Of a stretch of DNA of 64,000 nucleotides, positions 1 to 8,297 are shown in pieces; the first letter of the stretch is position 1; each line of letters begins with the position of its first letter. The notes below the pieces were generated by a model. The model made no database searches. It saw only the letters and a program-made list of their open reading frames with translations, and had not been told where the DNA came from. A program made the translations under genes and the position numbers. Origin of the DNA: Bacteroidales bacterium (GTDB taxonomy: Bacteria; Bacteroidota; Bacteroidia; Bacteroidales; F082); assembly GCA_016285355.1 (NCBI GenBank), contig JAEEQP010000010.1:29570-93569 (forward strand), read 5' to 3'.

Positions 1-1
1 A

Positions 2-760
2 GACCTCTCCACCGCCGTGGAAATCGCTACCGAAGCCTCCACTCCGCTTGAAGAGAAACAGATGCTGAAGGGCATCGCCTCGTTCAGCGAGAAAGAAGTG
101 AGCAATGTGATGATTCCGCGTGTCGACATCATCGGGGTAGAGAAAGACATGGATTTCGCCACTATGCTGGCCATCGTTATCAAAAGCGGATTTTCGAGAA
201 TTCCAGTTTACGACGAGACCTTGGATAAGGTGGAAGGCATCCTTTATGTGAAAGACCTTCTCCCCTATTTGGATGCCGAATCCTATGAGTGGCAGAAACT
301 CATCCGACCTGCTTTCTATGTCCCAGAGAACCGCAAAATCAACGACTTGTTCCAGGATTTCCGCGAGAAAAAGATTCATATTGCCATTGTGGTGGATGAA
401 TACGGCGGCACTTCGGGACTGATTACCATGGAAGATGTGATTGAGGAAATTGTGGGCGAGATTAATGATGAGTTCGATGAAGCCAGTGTTGAAGAGCATT
501 ACAAGAAACTTGACGATGGTTCCTATCTCTTTAAGGCTCAGACCAGTATCGTTGACTTCTGCAAGGTGTTTGGCGTGGACGAAGGTTACTTTGAGCCTAT
601 GCAGGGTGAAGCCGACACCCTTGCCGGACTGATTCTTGAAATCGAAGGGCGCATCCCTGAGATTGGGTTTAAGTTCAACTTCGAGAAGTTCCACATGGAG
701 ATTACTGATGCCGATAGCAAACGCATCAAGGAAGTAAAAGTAGTGTATGATGAAGAATAG
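2..760 (+). CDS. gldE: GldE-like CBS-domain membrane protein, 5' end missing
   Basis: The reading frame is open from base 2, so the gene starts before the window and only the last 252 codons are seen. What remains is the cytoplasmic half of a CNNM/CorC-type protein: a CBS pair (MIPRVDI near the start, then DEYGGTSGLITMEDVIEEI) followed by a CorC_HlyC domain to the C-terminus. The N-terminal DUF21 membrane domain must lie upstream. It overlaps the next gene, gldD, by 14 bases. In Bacteroidota gldE sits beside gldD, and both are tied to gliding/type IX secretion. The GldE assignment rests mainly on this neighbour; another CNNM/CorC paralogue lies at 14040-15326. Confidence 0.85.
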   Translation, partial: DLSTAVEIATEASTPLEEKQMLKGIASFSEKEVSNVMIPRVDIIGVEKDMDFATMLAIVIKSGFSRIPVYDETLDKVEGILYVKDLLPYLDAESYEWQKLIRPAFYVPENRKINDLFQDFREKKIHIAIVVDEYGGTSGLITMEDVIEEIVGEINDEFDEASVEEHYKKLDDGSYLFKAQTSIVDFCKVFGVDEGYFEPMQGEADTLAGLILEIEGRIPEIGFKFNFEKFHMEITDADSKRIKEVKVVYDEE

Positions 761-1337
761 ATTATCTATATTGCTTGTGGCTTTTGCCATAGTGCTCATC
801 ACCGTTTCATGCGACCGCGAGCCCAACTACCTGCCTAAGCCACGCGGCTATTTCCGCATCGACCTGCCCGAGAAAGGCTACACCAAGGTTGACACTATTG
901 AACGATACAGCTTTGAGTGCCCACAATATGCCCTCGTCACCCCTGACCCCTATTCGCCCAACGAGAAAAACTGGATTAATATTGAAATGCCGACATTCAA
1001 GGGTTCCATCCACCTGACACACAAGAACGTCAACGACAACTTGGGCGAATATTTGGAAGACGTTCACACCATGGTCGTGAAGCATCTGCAAAAAGCCAAC
1101 GGTGTGCGCGACAGCTTGATTGTCAACGAGGAACGCCAAGTCTACGGTATGTTCATCGAAATGGACGGCAAAGGCGTGGCCACCCCGATGCAGTTTTACC
1201 TCACCGACAGCACCAAGAACTTTGTCCGTGGCGCCCTCTACTTCAACTTCCTGCCTAACAACGACTCGATGCAGCCCGTCATCAATTTCATCCGCGAGGA
1301 CATCGACCACATGATTAATACGTTTGAGTGGAAGTAA
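747..1337 (+). CDS. gldD: Gliding motility lipoprotein GldD
   Basis: A 196-residue lipoprotein with a type II signal peptide whose lipobox ends at Cys22 (ITVSC), then the typical GldD opening PKPRGYFRIDLPEKGY. GldD is a cell-envelope lipoprotein needed for gliding and type IX secretion in flavobacteria; its exact role is not settled. Two adjacent ATG codons (747 and 750) could start it; both overlap the end of gldE, so the two genes are translationally coupled. The length matches the family. It converges on the acyltransferase gene with only 8 bases between stops. Confidence 0.88.
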   Translation: MMKNRLSILLVAFAIVLITVSCDREPNYLPKPRGYFRIDLPEKGYTKVDTIERYSFECPQYALVTPDPYSPNEKNWINIEMPTFKGSIHLTHKNVNDNLGEYLEDVHTMVVKHLQKANGVRDSLIVNEERQVYGMFIEMDGKGVATPMQFYLTDSTKNFVRGALYFNFLPNNDSMQPVINFIREDIDHMINTFEWK

Positions 1338-1345
1338 GAAGAGAA

Positions 1346-2452
1346 CTATCCTCTTTTTTTCTCTCCAAACACGCACCACCGCACAAACGGAATCCTCCGT
1401 AGCACTTCATAAATCGCAGGCGACAACAGCATTACTGCCACGAAAAGAATGACATACATCAGCCAAGGAGCCAGTGAGGTATACATTTTCATCATGTAGC
1501 CCAACGAGGCAATCACTAAATAATGAACTATATAGATGCCAAAGCTGGAGCGTGTCATATATCCTGCAAAGGCTCCTGTACGGTTGAAACGTGCCTTGAA
1601 CCAAGCCATCATCGCTAAACACATCAACCAGCCATAGAGGCAGTTGAGCGGGCTACCCAGATACTTCGGCGAAGTGTTGTCTTGACCAAAAGTGGTGATA
1701 ATCAGCACCGTACCTGCGACGACGGCACAGGCTATCAACGGAATCCAAGCTTTCTCTAACTTCTCCTGCACCTTGTCGTGCGAGAAAACGAAATAGCCTA
1801 ACAGGAAGGGAATCAGGTAGAAGACGGGCTTATACAAGTTCCAGAGACCGTCCAACGATTCAGGGCGTGGATGCTTGACTAAGGTCTGCTCACCCACCCA
1901 AAACAGCACGCCTAACAAGATGATACAGACCATATTGGCCTTCCCGCACCAGTTCCAGAGTTGGTCTTTTTTGTCTATTGCATGCACCAGAAGCAACACC
2001 AGACCCAGCAGCCACAACACTTGGATGAACCACAACGGCCCCGTGCCGCTTACGGCCATCATGGCATACTTTGCCAATGCGGGTATACCATCGAACGCGC
2101 CTTGTCTTGAGGCCACAACGGTGTTGAAATAACCGACCATCCAGTGGAACACAAACAGGCCGATGGTGCCAGGTACCAGCAACTTACGAGTGCGAGCCTT
2201 GAACCATTCTTTGGCGGAATGTTTTTCCAAAGCATAACGTGCACTGATACCAGCCAACAGAAACAATAGCGGCATGAACCAAGGATATAAGATATACATC
2301 ACAATATCCTGATACTGTGGACACTGCGGATATTCGCCAAAACCTCCAATGCCACCGAAGACACCTTTGTTGTTGTAGAAATAAATGACATGGTAAAACA
2401 GCACTAAGAGTACCGTCACCCAGCGTAAATTGTCCATCCAGTGTTTTCTCAT
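1346..2452 (-). CDS. Acyltransferase family 3 membrane protein
   Basis: A 368-residue polytopic membrane protein of the acyltransferase-3 (OafA/MdoC-like) family. It opens with MRKHWMDNLRWVTVLLVLFYH, where the conserved H of the LFYHV segment matches the catalytic histidine region of this family, and about ten hydrophobic segments follow. Such enzymes move acyl groups, often acetyl or succinyl, onto surface glycans; the substrate here cannot be told. Its ATG overlaps the stop of the AbrB-type gene upstream by four bases (ATGA), so the two are co-translated. No sugar-biosynthesis genes lie beside it. Confidence 0.8.
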   Translation of the reverse strand: MRKHWMDNLRWVTVLLVLFYHVIYFYNNKGVFGGIGGFGEYPQCPQYQDIVMYILYPWFMPLLFLLAGISARYALEKHSAKEWFKARTRKLLVPGTIGLFVFHWMVGYFNTVVASRQGAFDGIPALAKYAMMAVSGTGPLWFIQVLWLLGLVLLLVHAIDKKDQLWNWCGKANMVCIILLGVLFWVGEQTLVKHPRPESLDGLWNLYKPVFYLIPFLLGYFVFSHDKVQEKLEKAWIPLIACAVVAGTVLIITTFGQDNTSPKYLGSPLNCLYGWLMCLAMMAWFKARFNRTGAFAGYMTRSSFGIYIVHYLVIASLGYMMKMYTSLAPWLMYVILFVAVMLLSPAIYEVLRRIPFVRWCVFGEKKRG

Positions 2453-2658
2453 TTTGCAAGACCCTCCATCGCCTGATCGATTATACTTTGAAATACCTCC
2501 GTTTTGAGCATGGCTATACCTCTTTGGTCGCCAAGCACCATCAAGCTGTCGCCAGCTTTGATGTTGTAAAGTTCACGAGCCTCCTTCGGGATGACGATTT
2601 GTCCCCGCTCGCCCACTTTCACTACTCCGAAAATGTACTTTCCATTAACTGCTTCCAT
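2449..2658 (-). CDS. AbrB/MazE-type DNA-binding protein
   Basis: A 69-residue protein with a SpoVT-AbrB swapped-hairpin domain: FGVVKVGERGQIVIPKEAR followed by YNIKAGDSLMVLGD. These domains bind DNA as dimers and serve as transition-state regulators or antitoxins. I start it at the ATG at 2658 (MEAVNGKYIFG), where the domain begins; an in-frame start at 2706 would add 16 residues of unlikely content. The next gene is a membrane acyltransferase, not a toxin, so an antitoxin role is not supported. The four-base overlap with that gene suggests a regulator of its own operon. Confidence 0.75.
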   Translation of the reverse strand: MEAVNGKYIFGVVKVGERGQIVIPKEARELYNIKAGDSLMVLGDQRGIAMLKTEVFQSIIDQAMEGLAK

Positions 2659-2859
2659 AATGATTGAGTTTTTATGATTTGTATGAATTTTCATATTTTG
2701 CTGCAAAAGTATAGAAAAAATCCATTGCTTGACCTTTCTTTTTCATTTTTCGACATTTTTATTCAACTTTTTTCATGGAAAAACACTATTTTCGCGGCGC
2801 GAAACAAATTTTGCGCCGATGTAAACAGAGTATTCACTTAAAAGAAAGGGGGAAGGCCT

Positions 2860-3777
2860 ATGATTAACAGCCTGAAAATCGGGAACTTGACTTGGCGTCA
2901 TCTCAACAACCCAACAGAAGAAGACTTTGAATTCCTGAAAGACCGATTTCACTTCCACCCTTTGGACATCGAAGACTGCAAATCCGTCAACCAACGCCCC
3001 AAAATCGACATCTACGACGATTATTACTTCCTCATCCTGCATTTCCCCAACTTCGACCGTCAGAACAAGTTCGTGAAAATCAAGGAGGTGAAGATTTTCT
3101 GGGGCAGAGATTACATCATCTCCATCGAGAAAAATCCTTGGGGCGTGTCGCAACTCTTTGAGGAATACGAGGAACGCGTCCAGAATGGTGAAGAGATGAA
3201 TTTCCGCAACTCCGACATCCTGCTTTACCGCATACTCGAAAAACTGATGACCGAATCGGTGTATCTGTTGCGCAAGGTCGGCTTGGACGTTGAATTAATC
3301 AACCGTGAACTATTGCAGGAAAAGCAAGTGAAGATTATCGAGCGCATCAGCGTGACGCGAAAGAATCTCATCCTCATCAACACCATTTTCAAGCCGCAGC
3401 TGCGACTCTTCCACCTCTTCGAGACAGGTAAAGTGACCGGCTTCACCGACGACGTGGAGTACATGGAAGACTACTGGGGCAACATTCTCGACTACCTACA
3501 AAAGGTGTGGGATATGACCGAGGATTACGAGGAACTGATTGAGGGCCTTTCAATGACTTTCGACTCGATGCAGACCAACAAGACCAACGAGACAATGAAA
3601 ATCCTGACCCTCGTGTCGACCATCATCCTGCCTTTGACCTTTATCACAGGTCTTTACGGCATGAACGTTGGGCTACCTTTCCAAGACAAGGCCTGGGCCT
3701 TCTGGGGCATCATGGGATTCATGACTGTGGTCGCCTTTGCCTTCTATATCTATTTCAGGCACAAGAAAATGATGTGA
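2860..3777 (+). CDS. corA: CorA-type magnesium/divalent cation transporter
   Basis: A 305-residue CorA family channel. The N-terminal two thirds form the soluble alpha/beta and long-helix domain, and the C-terminus carries two membrane helices with the signature GMN motif (LYGMNVG) at the end of the first. The protein ends in a basic tail (RHKKMM). CorA forms inner-membrane pentamers that admit Mg2+ and sometimes Co2+ or Ni2+. A purine-rich stretch (GGGGGAAGG) just before the ATG is one of few Shine-Dalgarno-like sites in the window. It stands alone and converges on the endonuclease gene. Confidence 0.9.
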   Translation: MINSLKIGNLTWRHLNNPTEEDFEFLKDRFHFHPLDIEDCKSVNQRPKIDIYDDYYFLILHFPNFDRQNKFVKIKEVKIFWGRDYIISIEKNPWGVSQLFEEYEERVQNGEEMNFRNSDILLYRILEKLMTESVYLLRKVGLDVELINRELLQEKQVKIIERISVTRKNLILINTIFKPQLRLFHLFETGKVTGFTDDVEYMEDYWGNILDYLQKVWDMTEDYEELIEGLSMTFDSMQTNKTNETMKILTLVSTIILPLTFITGLYGMNVGLPFQDKAWAFWGIMGFMTVVAFAFYIYFRHKKMM

Positions 3778-3787
3778 TTGACACACA

Positions 3788-4855
3788 TCATTTTACCATC
3801 AATTTTTCGTATTTCACCACCGCCCCATTGCGCATCAATTTAACGATGTAGCAGCCTTTGGCGATGCCATCAGGCAAGGTCACCGCAAAATCATCGACAG
3901 CATAACCCGAAGCCTTGAGCAAGGTGCGGCCACACAAATCGCAGATGACAACGGCATCAAAACTATTGCAGTTGCCGCTCACGTGCAGGGTCTCTCCAGC
4001 CTCGACAGGATTAGGGAACAGATAAACGGTCGTTTGTGTTTCTTCGACGAGGCTCCATGTCGGATCCCAAATCATGCGGGCATATTCCGGATGGTCGACG
4101 AAGGGATTACGGTTGTGCTGATAGTCATCATAAATGGCCTCATTACGCAATTTTTCCTTTTCGCTCACGGGGTCTAACTCATTCCAACGCAGCAACATGT
4201 CAATAGCCCAAGGCTTGATTTCCGATTTGGTGGTCATATCGCTACTGCTCCAGCTGCCATCTTCGCTATAATAGCGCACACTCATGTACATGATAGCGCG
4301 AGCAAAGTCGCCTTTGTATTCGTCAATAGGCTCAAAGGCCGTTCCCGAAAAGCCAGGCGTCTTGCAAGTGCCTAACTTTGAGCCGTTTTGCGAAGTCCAT
4401 GAAACCGAGCCGACCTCGCCAAAGGCATAATTACCGCGACGGTTGTTGACATAGCCATCCGTCGGGAAGATATGGTGCAAATCGGTTCGAGGTGTCGTCT
4501 GGTCGTTGAACCAACTCGAAGGCCATGAGTGTTCGCGGTTGTAGCAGTCGCCTTCACCGCTGAAGTTGCCGCACTGGTCCTGCCCAAGATAATAGACATA
4601 GGGCGGCGTGCCGTTCGGCTTATCGGAATACATGTCCCAAACGATGCCGTTGCCTTTGTTATCGGTGCTCCAGAAAGCATTCCAAAGTTGTGAATACGAA
4701 ATGGATGAGTGCCCTTTGATGATATTATGCAATGCAACCTTCAACTGATTACCTGTCAATCCGTTGGCGGAATTGTAGTAATTGGCAGGCTGTGCCGTAA
4801 CAGAAAGTGCCAGCGACAGGCCAAAAAATAACGCTATTAACTTTTTCATTTTCAT
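3788..4855 (-). CDS. Secreted endonuclease I with type IX sorting domain
   Basis: A 355-residue secreted nuclease. A signal peptide (MKMKKLIALFFGLSLALSVTA) precedes an endonuclease I (Bsn/Vvn-like) domain with the metal-binding motifs NREHSWP (about residues 106-112) and DLHHIFP (about 125-131). The last 80 residues form a type A T9SS sorting domain (VYLFPNPVEAGETLHVSG, then GCYIVKLMRNG). It should cut extracellular DNA or RNA after export through the type IX system, possibly for nucleotide scavenging. Its ATG overlaps the stop of the MntP-like gene by four bases, but no functional link is evident. Confidence 0.88.
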   Translation of the reverse strand: MKMKKLIALFFGLSLALSVTAQPANYYNSANGLTGNQLKVALHNIIKGHSSISYSQLWNAFWSTDNKGNGIVWDMYSDKPNGTPPYVYYLGQDQCGNFSGEGDCYNREHSWPSSWFNDQTTPRTDLHHIFPTDGYVNNRRGNYAFGEVGSVSWTSQNGSKLGTCKTPGFSGTAFEPIDEYKGDFARAIMYMSVRYYSEDGSWSSSDMTTKSEIKPWAIDMLLRWNELDPVSEKEKLRNEAIYDDYQHNRNPFVDHPEYARMIWDPTWSLVEETQTTVYLFPNPVEAGETLHVSGNCNSFDAVVICDLCGRTLLKASGYAVDDFAVTLPDGIAKGCYIVKLMRNGAVVKYEKLMVK

Positions 4856-5418
4856 TTTAATAAATCAGTGAACATATACAGAATTGCGATAACGACCATA
4901 AACACCGAGGCGGAAAACTCGATGAAACTCATCTTTTTAATGATGCCTGGAGTAAATGCAATGCGCACAGTGAAGAACGACCACAGGAAACCTGCCACTA
5001 CAACAGCAGCAAAGAACCACAAACCAAAGGGCAGGAAATAGGGCCCGACGAGTGTCATGATGAGGGTGTTCATCGCAGCAAGAATGGAAAGCAGAACGAA
5101 ATCCCACTCCGTGCTGACGGTGTAGAGCATCTTGCCTTTCAGGATTTTCATCGAGTCGACGAACAACTTGATGGCTACTACAAGCATCATAGCAAATACC
5201 ATATATTCAGCGATATAGGTATAAAGATGTGACATCAGTCGACCCAAATTGTATCCAATTACCGCCGCCATCCCCTGACTGATGCCGAACACCATAGGAA
5301 TGACAAACTTATGCGAAGGCTTGTCATCAGCAGTAATCAGGCCTACCGAGCGTGTGGCCACGGTAGATGTGAGGCAAAGGATGAAAAGGATGGATATGAT
5401 TATTGCAGTGGTGGTCAT
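4852..5418 (-). CDS. MntP/DUF204-like membrane protein
   Basis: A 188-residue protein with about six hydrophobic segments. Its second segment (FVIPMVFGISQGMAAVIGYNLG) resembles the MntP manganese exporter family, and its length fits. The function, Mn2+ efflux, is inferred from that likeness only; the conserved acidic positions are less clear. I place the start at the ATG at 5418 because a -7 element (CAAAAATA in the plus strand, 5439-5446) lies just upstream, and because the longer frame to 5532 only reads through a dispersed repeat. Its stop overlaps the endonuclease start by four bases. Confidence 0.6.
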   Translation of the reverse strand: MTTTAIIISILFILCLTSTVATRSVGLITADDKPSHKFVIPMVFGISQGMAAVIGYNLGRLMSHLYTYIAEYMVFAMMLVVAIKLFVDSMKILKGKMLYTVSTEWDFVLLSILAAMNTLIMTLVGPYFLPFGLWFFAAVVVAGFLWSFFTVRIAFTPGIIKKMSFIEFSASVFMVVIAILYMFTDLLK

Positions 5419-5438
5419 TAGTATTAATAAAAGGAATG

Positions 5439-5446
5439 CAAAAATA
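5439..5446 (-). promoter_or_regulatory. -7 promoter element for MntP-like gene
   Basis: On the minus strand this reads TATTTTTG, matching the Bacteroidota TAnnTTTG element, followed by a leader of under 20 bases to the ATG at 5418. It excludes a longer protein start. Confidence 0.55.
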
Positions 5447-5451
5447 AACAA

Positions 5452-5484
5452 TTCAGGGGAACTTGCAATGCAAATCCCCCTGAA
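5452..5484 (-). terminator. Hairpin downstream of tnaA
   Basis: TTCAGGGG and CCCCTGAA form an eight-base stem, followed on the minus strand by a T-rich stretch. It sits 51 bases after the tryptophanase stop and just before the promoter of the next gene, so it probably ends the tnaA transcript. Confidence 0.5.
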
Positions 5485-5488
5485 AAAT

Positions 5489-5526
5489 TGTCTGGATTGT
5501 TTCGTTCCTCGCAATGACGCGAAGCG
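5489..5526 (-). repeat. Dispersed intergenic repeat fragment
   Basis: The stretch containing TTTCGTTCCTCGCAATGACG resembles a short repeat I know from many bacterial genomes, whose chance translation reads FASLRGTKQS. It lies between tnaA and the MntP-like gene. Only one copy is in the window, so the repeat call rests on recognition. Confidence 0.4.
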
Positions 5527-5534
5527 ATTCAAAA

Positions 5535-6911
5535 TCAGCCTAAGCGTTTGAACTGGCAGGTGAAGTGGCGCATCAGCTCGGCTTCCCAGGTGATTTCAAG
5601 ACCGCGCTTGATGGTTTCGCGGCGGTCGTACACATTCTTCAATGCAGCGGCAATCACGTCCATGTGGTTGTTGGTGTACACACGACGCGGAATGCAGAGA
5701 CGCACGAAGTCGTTGCCACCGAAACGGTTCTCGCGGGTGACCGGGTCGCGGTCGGCAAGCACATAACCGATTTCGCAGGCGCGGATACCAGCTTCGAGAT
5801 AAAGCTCGCAAGTCAGCGTCTGAGCAGGGAATTCTTCCTTCGGGATGTTAGTCAATACTTTATCGGCATCGACGAAGATGGCGTGGCCACCGGCGGGACG
5901 CTGGTAAGGAATGCCGTACTCATCGAGCTTGGCAGCGAGGTAATGCACCTGCTTGATGCGGGTTTCAACCATTTCAAACTCAATGTTTTCCTTCAGACCG
6001 ACAGCCAGAGCGTCCATATCACGGCCATTCATACCACCATAGGTCAGGAAACCCTCGAAGGGAATGCAGAACAGTTTGGCACCTTCGTACCAATCCTGCT
6101 TTTTGGTGGCGATGAAGCCGCCCATGTTGACGAGGGCGTCCTTCTTGGCGCTCATCGTCATCGCATCAGCGTATGAATACATCTCCTTGGCAATCTCGCG
6201 AAGGGTCTTGTTTTCGTAGCCCTTCTCACGTGTCTTGATGAAGTAGCAGTTCTCGATGAAGCGGGCACTATCCACCACGACCGGCACACCGTATTTGTGG
6301 CAGAGTTCACAAGTCTCGCGGATGTTCTGCATGCTGACAGGCTGACCGCCAACGGTGTTGTTGGTGACGGTAAGGACCATGAACGGCACGTTACCTTTGT
6401 TCTCGACGAGCACCTTCTCAAGTTTCTCAAGGCTGACATTGCCTTTGAAAGGCACTTCTAATTGGGTGTCGTAAGCCTCAGGCACAGTGACATCGATAGC
6501 GAAAGCCTTGCGGCTCTCGATGTGGCCCTTGGTGGTGTCAAAGTGGGCGTTGCCCGGGATGACCATACCTGGCTTCACTAAATAGCTGAACAGCACATTC
6601 TCGGCAGCACGGCCTTGGTGCGTCGGGATGACATACGGAAAACCAGTGAGTTCAGTAATGGTGTCTTTCATGTGATAGAACGAGCGGGCACCGCCGTAGC
6701 TCTCGTCACCCATCATCATCGCGCTCCACTGACGGTCGCTCATGGCACCAGTGCCAGAGTCAGTGAGCAGGTCGATGTAGACATAATCCGATTTCAGCAT
6801 GAAGATGTTATTGTGGGCCTCTTCGAGCCACTTTTCGCGTTGTTCGCGGGTGGATTTCTTAATGGGTTCGACCATCTTGATTTTCCACGCTTCTGCAAAT
6901 GGTAATTCCAT
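5535..6911 (-). CDS. tnaA: Tryptophanase
   Basis: A 458-residue PLP enzyme that splits L-tryptophan into indole, pyruvate and ammonia. The start MELPFAEAWKIKMVEPIKKSTRE matches the Bacteroides tryptophanase N-terminus as I recall it, and LTDSGTGAMSDRQW, PTHQGRAAENVLFSYL and the PLP-lysine segment MSAKKDALVNMGGF are all present. The close relative tyrosine phenol-lyase differs through the N-terminus and in the active-site surroundings, so tryptophanase is preferred. The length is normal. It has its own 250-base AT-rich upstream region; no tnaC-like leader peptide with a key Trp codon was found there. Indole made this way is a common gut signal. Confidence 0.92.
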   Translation of the reverse strand: MELPFAEAWKIKMVEPIKKSTREQREKWLEEAHNNIFMLKSDYVYIDLLTDSGTGAMSDRQWSAMMMGDESYGGARSFYHMKDTITELTGFPYVIPTHQGRAAENVLFSYLVKPGMVIPGNAHFDTTKGHIESRKAFAIDVTVPEAYDTQLEVPFKGNVSLEKLEKVLVENKGNVPFMVLTVTNNTVGGQPVSMQNIRETCELCHKYGVPVVVDSARFIENCYFIKTREKGYENKTLREIAKEMYSYADAMTMSAKKDALVNMGGFIATKKQDWYEGAKLFCIPFEGFLTYGGMNGRDMDALAVGLKENIEFEMVETRIKQVHYLAAKLDEYGIPYQRPAGGHAIFVDADKVLTNIPKEEFPAQTLTCELYLEAGIRACEIGYVLADRDPVTRENRFGGNDFVRLCIPRRVYTNNHMDVIAAALKNVYDRRETIKRGLEITWEAELMRHFTCQFKRLG

Positions 6912-6965
6912 GATATTGTATGATTTAAAGATTTAAAATTTAAAAATTCAAGATTTGAGGATTTG
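6912..6965 (-). repeat. AATCTTTA-type short tandem repeat in tnaA leader
   Basis: On the coding strand the tnaA leader holds degenerate tandem units of the type AAATCTTGA, AAATTTTAA and AATCTTTAA right before the start codon. The same kind of leader is found before the TonB receptor (39712-39735) and the nitroreductase (50036-50070). No clear -7 element was seen nearer the gene. Confidence 0.45.
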
Positions 6966-7155
6966 AAAGATAGCTATTTTGGAAAAAGGACAAACTCTCT
7001 TCCCTAGCGGCTATTCAGAAACGATCACGTTCCTTAATGTTTAAATAAACCATATTACCAAAGATGTGGGGCATATCAATAATAAGGCGCTTTCAAAATC
7101 GGGTCAAAGATACGGAATTTTTGGGTAACGCAAGCAGTTTGGACAGGATTTTTCT

Positions 7156-7163
7156 TATTTTTG
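7156..7163 (+). promoter_or_regulatory. -7 promoter element for secreted-protein operon
   Basis: TATTTTTG, a full TAnnTTTG match, lies 18 bases before the ATG at 7182. No good -33 TTTG at 19-21 bases was found. The element supports the 7182 start. Confidence 0.5.
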
Positions 7164-7181
7164 CCCAAAAATTTCAAGCAA

Positions 7182-8276
7182 ATGAAGAAAACCCTCTTAA
7201 CCCTATTAATGGCCTTTCTCGCCAACCTGACTTTCGCCGATAGCCTTCTCATCGAAGGCTTCGAATACGCCAACCACGATTTTGAAAAGCCCGTCGGCTG
7301 GACCTGCGACGACAATTCCTGGCTTTGCGGCTACCTCGAAAAAGACCACAACCGCATTCCGCATTCAGGCAACTGGTATGCTTTCTCAAACGCCGAGGAC
7401 TCATGGATGTTTATGCCGCTTTACCTGATTACCACCATGAACTATCGCTTCAATTGCTGGGCTATCTCTGACGGCGAGTTCCAATTGGAGTTTTGGGCTG
7501 GCGCTACACCTCATCCTGACGATATGCAAACCCAACTCCTCGCAGCGACGGTCAGCAGCGGGACATACGAAAAAGTCTCGTCCTACATCGAAGTCGTCCC
7601 TGAAGGCTGTGAATACATCGCTATCCACGCCATTGCAGGCCAAGGTGCGACCTTCCTCACCATCGACGACATTGAAATCGACATGGTGGAACAATACAGT
7701 TTTGAGGCTGAAGCCATCACAGGCGACACGGCGATGTATCCCGGTTCACAAGCCACTTTCCGTTTCCTCATCCACAACACAGGCTACGACCCTGTTGACG
7801 TGACGGTACACCCTTCAAACGAATATTTCACCGACTTCAGCTTCTTTACGGACGGAACTACTGGCATGACCTTCCCCACCCAACCCGACGAGACCGTCGA
7901 AGTAACCGCCTATGCCACTTTACGCCCAGAAATAGAACCTGGCACTGTGACCTGGTTAGACATCTTGATGACCATTCCTTGCGGCTGCAACACGGCCATG
8001 GTCACGTTTTGGGTGACCCCGCTCGAACCGACACAAGTAGCCGAAAACCATCAGAATATCAGCGTTTTCCCCAATCCAGCATCGAATTTTGTCACCATCG
8101 AAGCAGAAGGTTTGCAAAAAGTCACGTTGTTTGACATGTCTGGCAGAATGCTTAATACCATTTCCGCGCCGGACGACAAACAACAATTGGATTTGAGAGG
8201 GCTGCCGACAGGAACCTATTTCATCATGCTCACCACTGAAACGGATTCGAAAACGCAATCTATCATCAAGAAATAA
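7182..8276 (+). CDS. Secreted protein with type IX sorting domain
   Basis: A 364-residue secreted protein of unknown role. A signal peptide (MKKTLLTLLMAFLANLTFA) is followed by a jelly-roll-like region resembling cleaved-adhesin/MAM folds (SLLIEGFEYANHDFEKPVGW, then DSWMFMPLYL, and FLTIDDIEIDM), a second beta-rich region (about 180-285), and a type A T9SS sorting domain starting NISVFPNPASNFVTIEA. The fold likeness suggests a binding or adhesion module; no catalytic residues are evident. I use the ATG at 7182, since a TTG 21 bases upstream overlaps the promoter. The dipeptidase follows 21 bases later, probably in the same transcript. Confidence 0.75.
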   Translation: MKKTLLTLLMAFLANLTFADSLLIEGFEYANHDFEKPVGWTCDDNSWLCGYLEKDHNRIPHSGNWYAFSNAEDSWMFMPLYLITTMNYRFNCWAISDGEFQLEFWAGATPHPDDMQTQLLAATVSSGTYEKVSSYIEVVPEGCEYIAIHAIAGQGATFLTIDDIEIDMVEQYSFEAEAITGDTAMYPGSQATFRFLIHNTGYDPVDVTVHPSNEYFTDFSFFTDGTTGMTFPTQPDETVEVTAYATLRPEIEPGTVTWLDILMTIPCGCNTAMVTFWVTPLEPTQVAENHQNISVFPNPASNFVTIEAEGLQKVTLFDMSGRMLNTISAPDDKQQLDLRGLPTGTYFIMLTTETDSKTQSIIKK

Positions 8277-8297
8277 TCAACACAAAATCAATTCAAT

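Noticed and set aside
5419..5532. N-terminal extension of the MntP-like protein
   Set aside because: It reads through a hairpin and a dispersed repeat, and the promoter lies inside it.
5535..6911. Tyrosine phenol-lyase
   Set aside because: The N-terminus and most motifs match Bacteroides tryptophanase much more closely.
6912..7160. TnaC-type leader peptide for tryptophanase
   Set aside because: No short frame with a critical Trp codon before tnaA could be found.
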